A stretch of DNA of 64,000 nt from Acidimicrobiia bacterium (GTDB lineage Bacteria > Actinomycetota > Acidimicrobiia > Acidimicrobiales > Aldehydirespiratoraceae). Shown here one piece after another: positions 60,660-64,000 of this stretch. Every line of letters begins with the position of its first letter. Position 1 is the first letter of the stretch. The DNA lies in contig JAJEHD010000003.1 in NCBI GenBank assembly GCA_022819505.1, positions 186,001-250,000 on the forward strand, read 5' to 3'. The notes under the pieces were generated by a model. It had not been told where the DNA came from and searched no databases. It worked only from the letters and a program-made list of their open reading frames with translations. The translations under genes were made by a program, and so were the position numbers.

Positions 60660-62324
60660 GTGGGAGACGGGTCGAACCGGCGGCTCCAGGAGCCGGCGTA
60701 TCCTCCTACAGCCGACCGGTTCGCGCGCCACTTGGCCGAACAGTGGGGAGATCGGGATCTGGTGCTGCTGGGCGAGCGGTGCCTCACCTACCGGGGCCTG
60801 GAGGCCGAGTCCCGCCGTCTCGGCCGTGCCCTGCTGGCGAGTGGTCTGCGGCGAGGCAGCCGGGTGGCACTGCTGGCCCCGAACGGGCCGGAGTGGGTCG
60901 TCGCGTGGATGGCCGCGGCCCGGATCGGGGCGCTGGTCGTGCTGCTCAACACGTTCCACCAGGCCCGCGAGTTGGGCTGGGCCTTGTCGCACAGCCGGGC
61001 CGAAGTGCTGCTCGCCGTCGACCGCTACCTGAACCACGACTACGTCACCCGTTTGGAGCAGGCCGTGCCCGGCCTGACCGATCAGCATCGGGAGGACATC
61101 GCGGCTGTGAGCCATCCGAGCCTGCGAGCGGTGTGGATGTGGGGCGATGGGTCGGCCGCGCCGACCTGGGCCGGCACTGTCGGCGGCCTTCTGGACCGGA
61201 CCAGCGAGGTACCCGACGAGCAGTTCGACGACGCAGCCGGTCGTGTGGAGGCTCAGGACGCGATGGTGGTTATCTACACGTCGGGCAGCACATCGGAGCC
61301 CAAGGGCGTGATCCACTCCCACTCGACCGTCATCGTCCACCCGTTCAACCTGCTGCAGTTCCGGAACCTGCGCGCCGGCGATGTGCTGTACACGCCCATG
61401 CCGCTGTTCTGGGTGGGAGGGCTCTCCTACACCCTGGTCAGCGCCATGCACGTCGGGGCCACCGTGCTATTCGAGGACCGCTTCGAGCCGGGCGCCACCC
61501 TTGACCTCATCGAGAGGCACCGGGCGACCCATGTGATCGGCTGGCCCCACACGGCCAAGGCCTTGGTGGAGCATCCGAGTTTCGCGGAGCGAGACCTGTC
61601 ATCCATCCGGGGCGGCAGCTTCGACGAGCTGCTGCCCGAGTACCTGAGGGTGAGCGACCCTCGCAGGAAGGCCACGTCGTTGGGCATGACCGAGTCACAC
61701 GGTCCCCACTCGATCGAGCCGCTGCACGTCGAGCTGCCCGAGGGGAAGGAGGGCTCGTTCGGGCGCAGCGTGCCCGGCATCGAACGGCGCATCGTCGATC
61801 CGGAGACCGGCGTCGACCTGCCGCCCGGCGAGGCCGGTGAGATCTGGATCCGGGGCTACTCGCTCATGCTGGGCCTCCTCGGTCGGGACCGCGCCGAGGT
61901 CTTCGAGCCGGGCGGCTGGTACCGCACTGGCGACACCGGCCGTCTCGACGCCGACGGTCACCTGTACTTCCAGGGCCGGCTGGGCACTGTCATCAAGGCG
62001 GGAGGCACCAACGTGGCCCCCCGGGAGGTGGAGCTGGCCATCGAGCGGCAGCCCGGCGTGATGCACGCCTTCGTGGTGGGCGTGCCGGCCACCGACGGTC
62101 GAGGCGAGGCGGTGGCAGCCGCGGTGGTGGCTAAGCCGGGCGCCGAAATCGACCCGGAGGACTTGCAGGCCCGCTTGCGCGGCGAGATAGCGAGCTACAA
62201 AGTCCCCCGCCATGTAGCCGTCTTCGCTGGACAGGGCGAGCTGCCCTGGCTGGAGTCGGGCAAGATCGACCTTCAGGCCTTGCGTCGCCTGCTCCGCGAT
62301 CGTTTCAGCGACGAACCTGCATAG
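60660..62324 (+). CDS. AMP-forming acyl-CoA ligase
   Basis: The 554-residue ANL enzyme has IYTSGSTSEPKGVIHSH near 205, TSLGMTESHGPHS, GGWYRTGDTGRLDADGHLYF, GRLGTVIKAGGTNVAPREVE and a C-terminal LPWLESGKIDLQAL with the catalytic lysine. It activates a carboxylic acid of unknown type. The start is a GTG. The gene stands between inverted copies of the 51-bp repeat, with no cotranscribed neighbour. Confidence 0.88.
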   Translation: MGDGSNRRLQEPAYPPTADRFARHLAEQWGDRDLVLLGERCLTYRGLEAESRRLGRALLASGLRRGSRVALLAPNGPEWVVAWMAAARIGALVVLLNTFHQARELGWALSHSRAEVLLAVDRYLNHDYVTRLEQAVPGLTDQHREDIAAVSHPSLRAVWMWGDGSAAPTWAGTVGGLLDRTSEVPDEQFDDAAGRVEAQDAMVVIYTSGSTSEPKGVIHSHSTVIVHPFNLLQFRNLRAGDVLYTPMPLFWVGGLSYTLVSAMHVGATVLFEDRFEPGATLDLIERHRATHVIGWPHTAKALVEHPSFAERDLSSIRGGSFDELLPEYLRVSDPRRKATSLGMTESHGPHSIEPLHVELPEGKEGSFGRSVPGIERRIVDPETGVDLPPGEAGEIWIRGYSLMLGLLGRDRAEVFEPGGWYRTGDTGRLDADGHLYFQGRLGTVIKAGGTNVAPREVELAIERQPGVMHAFVVGVPATDGRGEAVAAAVVAKPGAEIDPEDLQARLRGEIASYKVPRHVAVFAGQGELPWLESGKIDLQALRRLLRDRFSDEPA

Positions 62325-62355
62325 CGGTTCCTGCTCGGAGGCCGAACGCCCGCTC

Positions 62356-62406
62356 AAATCTGTACGGGTTTTCCTCCCATGAGGCGGGTTTGTCTACTTA
62401 TTTCGG
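62356..62406 (+). repeat. 51-bp dispersed repeat, copy 5 of 5
   Basis: Begins AAATCTG and ends TTTGTCTACTTATTTCGG, the most diverged copy in the centre (CCTCCCATGAGGCGG). It ends exactly where the TauD-like gene stop begins on the minus strand. Confidence 0.75.
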
Positions 62407-63423
62407 TCACAGGGAGGGCGCGGGCTGGGTGAGTCCGAAGTAGTCGTCGCGCATGAACTGGTAGTCGGGCGACACCACCCGGGGGCTCAGGCCCGAGCGG
62501 CTGATCCAGTAGCGCAGCATGTGGCGCTTCTGTTCGGGTTTCGCCGGGTCGTCGGTGTAGGGCGTGCGGGAGTGCAGCGTGACGTAGTTGTTCACCAGCT
62601 GGATGTCGCCCGGCTCGAGGCCCATGTACAGGGTTATGCCGGGCCGCTGGGGTATGGACTCCAGGTACGCGAAGCAGGCAAGCTCGTCGTCGGTGAGCGG
62701 CTCCACGCCGTCGAAACGCTGGGCCGACCGCTGGAAGCCGGTCTTGAGGGTGGCCGACAGCCAGCCGTCGACGTGGCAGTACAGCGACTGCGGGTACCAG
62801 CCCCGGCTGCCGGGCGGCTCCTCCATCTTCCAGTCGCAGGCCATCCGCTTGAACAGGACCGGCAGCCACTCGGGGTGCTCCTCCAGCAGGGTGTTGAACA
62901 TCGTCATCGAGCTGGCGATGATGCTCTCGCCGCCGGTGGGCGACGGCTGAAGGCACATCAGGCCCACGATCTCGACCCCGTCGGAGTGGATGTAGCCGCC
63001 GATGTTGGTGGTGTAGGCCCGGGCGTTGGGATCCTGCCTCGGGCCGCGGTCATAGACGTGGTTGAGGAGGGCTCCGTCACGCGTGGTGGGCACCAGCCGG
63101 CCGACACGGGAGCAGATCGCCCAGAAGACGGCCGCCGCCGCGGCGCGGTCGAACCTCGGCCCGATGGGGAGGCCCCGCAGCACCACGAAGCCCCTCCCGG
63201 TATCGAGCTCATCAACGAACTCCTTGATACGGGCCTCCAGCCCGGGCAGAGGAAACGAATCCGGGGTCAGATCGTGCACGTCGCGGCCCACCACCGCCTC
63301 CACGCCGCGCTCAAGTTCATCGAGGTCAGCGCCCGTGAACCGGTAGATCCACTCGTCAGAGTGCTCCAGCTCGTCGGCCCGCCACACCGAAGGTCCCGTC
63401 ATCGGCTCAGTGCGCATATCCAT
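62407..63423 (-). CDS. TauD/TfdA-family Fe(II)/2-oxoglutarate dioxygenase
   Basis: The 338-residue protein has the facial-triad pattern: His and Asp in GGYIHSDGVEI, the distal His in NNYVTLHSRTPY, and the 2-oxoglutarate arginine in RHMLRYW. Such enzymes hydroxylate small molecules such as taurine, carnitine precursors or phenoxyacetates, using oxygen and 2-oxoglutarate; the substrate is unknown. The ATG at 63423 has a second Met seven codons later as alternative. It is divergent from the amidohydrolase at 63698. Confidence 0.85.
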   Translation of the reverse strand: MDMRTEPMTGPSVWRADELEHSDEWIYRFTGADLDELERGVEAVVGRDVHDLTPDSFPLPGLEARIKEFVDELDTGRGFVVLRGLPIGPRFDRAAAAAVFWAICSRVGRLVPTTRDGALLNHVYDRGPRQDPNARAYTTNIGGYIHSDGVEIVGLMCLQPSPTGGESIIASSMTMFNTLLEEHPEWLPVLFKRMACDWKMEEPPGSRGWYPQSLYCHVDGWLSATLKTGFQRSAQRFDGVEPLTDDELACFAYLESIPQRPGITLYMGLEPGDIQLVNNYVTLHSRTPYTDDPAKPEQKRHMLRYWISRSGLSPRVVSPDYQFMRDDYFGLTQPAPSL

Positions 63424-63475
63424 AGGCGTCCCCTAAGTCGCCGCCATCCTCCCACAGCCGGCGCTCAACCCCCCA

Positions 63476-63632
63476 GGCCGGTGGGTGGCGGCGAGTCAGA
63501 TGACCGACGAATAGGGCGAAGCCCGTGTCGGTCGTCTGGCTCGGCGACAGGACCCGCCGGCCGGGACAAACCGACTGACGAAAAGGGCGAAGCCCGTGTC
63601 GGTCGTCTGGCTCGGTGACAGGACCCGCCGGC
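63476..63632. repeat. family B palindromic repeat: complete copy plus tandem partial copy
   Basis: A complete element (63476-63562; outer arms GGCCGGTGGGT and ACCCGCCGGCC, inner GACCGAC..GGGCGAAGCCC..GTCGGTC) is followed by a second copy missing the first arm (63563-63632). It lies in the divergent region between the TauD-like gene and the amidohydrolase. Confidence 0.75.
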
Positions 63633-63697
63633 CGGGACAAACCAACCGGCAGCGATAAAGTAATGAGCGCTCAGATCGGATAGGGAGGGGAACTATC

Positions 63698-64000
63698 GTG
63701 GCACGCGATCTCGGCTTCGAAGTCTTCGACTCCGACAACCACATGTACGAGACGGAGGACGCGTTCACCCGTCACCTGCCGCCCGACTACCGGGGCGCCA
63801 TCCGGTACGTGCAGGTCGAGGGCCGCACCAAGATCGCCATCAAGGGTCAGATCTCGGAGTACATCCCCAACCCGACCTTCGAGGTGGTGGCCCCTCCCGG
63901 CGCCCAGGAGGAGTACTACCGGCACGGCAACCCCGACGGCAAGAGCCTGCGGGAGATCTTCGGCAAGCCGATCCGGTGCCCCGAATGGGCCCGCAACGCC
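63698..64000 (+). CDS. amidohydrolase-2-family protein, 3' end outside window
   Basis: The first 101 codons are present. GTG 63698 follows GGGAGGGG. The N-terminus ARDLGFEVFDSDNHMYETED contains the DxDxH-type metal-ligand motif (here DSDNH) seen in amidohydrolase-2 / uronate-isomerase-like decarboxylases and hydrolases, near the start as usual for the family. The substrate is unknown. The window ends inside the gene. Confidence 0.8.
   Translation, partial: MARDLGFEVFDSDNHMYETEDAFTRHLPPDYRGAIRYVQVEGRTKIAIKGQISEYIPNPTFEVVAPPGAQEEYYRHGNPDGKSLREIFGKPIRCPEWARNA

Noticed and set aside
63407..63768. Small minus-strand frames with repeated peptide CPGRRVLSPSQTTDTGFALF
   Set aside because: The peptide is the translation of the family B palindromic repeat; the same sequence occurs at other repeat copies and the amidohydrolase start lies on the other strand.

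Overview
This is a GC-rich, gene-dense window of about 64 kb. The proteins have the style of high-GC Actinobacteria: GTG starts, many 1-4 nt gene overlaps, numerous acyl-CoA dehydrogenases, CaiB/BaiF CoA-transferases and AMP-forming acyl-CoA ligases, an LLM flavin oxidoreductase and a Tad pilus locus with actinobacterial gene order. The mix fits an uncultured member of Acidimicrobiia or a relative. That placement is inferred from gene content only. I saw no rRNA, tRNA, CRISPR array or transposase.

Layout. 0-2.8 kb: end of a crotonase gene, an XRE regulator with a palindrome-rich divergent control region, and a fatty-acid desaturase. 2.8-8.4 kb (minus strand): nitroreductase-bioA-bioF-bioD-SulP transporter, with no bioB in the window. 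8.6-24.8 kb: lipid and CoA metabolism, comprising an LLM oxidoreductase, acyl-CoA ligase, an M24 peptidase with a metal-site-less M24 partner, an AbiEi/DUF559 protein, a MaoC-like hydratase, a thiolase, an operon of crotonase-CaiB-NCS2 permease/ATPase fusion-CaiB, and two divergent acyl-CoA dehydrogenases. 24.8-25.7 kb: a NYN-domain gene lying between two copies of the 3' end of the acyl-CoA dehydrogenase gene. 25.7-37.5 kb (minus strand): one long apparent operon with a LysM/proline-rich membrane protein, two solute-binding lipoproteins, two permeases, an ATPase, an unknown lipoprotein and a 33-cysteine secreted protein. 37.6-52.4 kb: the Tad pilus region (cpaB-cpaE-tadA-tadB-tadC, a divergent prepilin peptidase, four small pilin/TadE-like proteins and a large GT-C-like membrane protein). 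Inside it is an array of short membrane-anchored coiled-coil proteins, interrupted by a toxin-antitoxin pair. 52.4-64 kb: a second CoA/lipid block (VOC protein, zinc alcohol dehydrogenase, acyl-CoA ligase, SnoaL-like protein, acyl-CoA dehydrogenase), a MacB/FtsX-type ABC exporter, another acyl-CoA ligase, a TauD-like dioxygenase and the start of an amidohydrolase.

The most unusual content is (1) the cassette array downstream of tadC, where near-identical promoters, 5' leaders and tadC-like tails precede paralogous TM-coiled-coil genes of different stalk length; (2) an ungapped 51-bp dispersed repeat in five copies, four of them just after stop codons; (3) an NCS2 permease fused to a degenerate RsbW-like ATPase between duplicated CaiB genes; and (4) the eight-gene transporter/LysM/Cys-rich operon. 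Gene starts were chosen from ribosome-binding sites, family N-termini and overlaps with the preceding gene, so they are approximate where stated.
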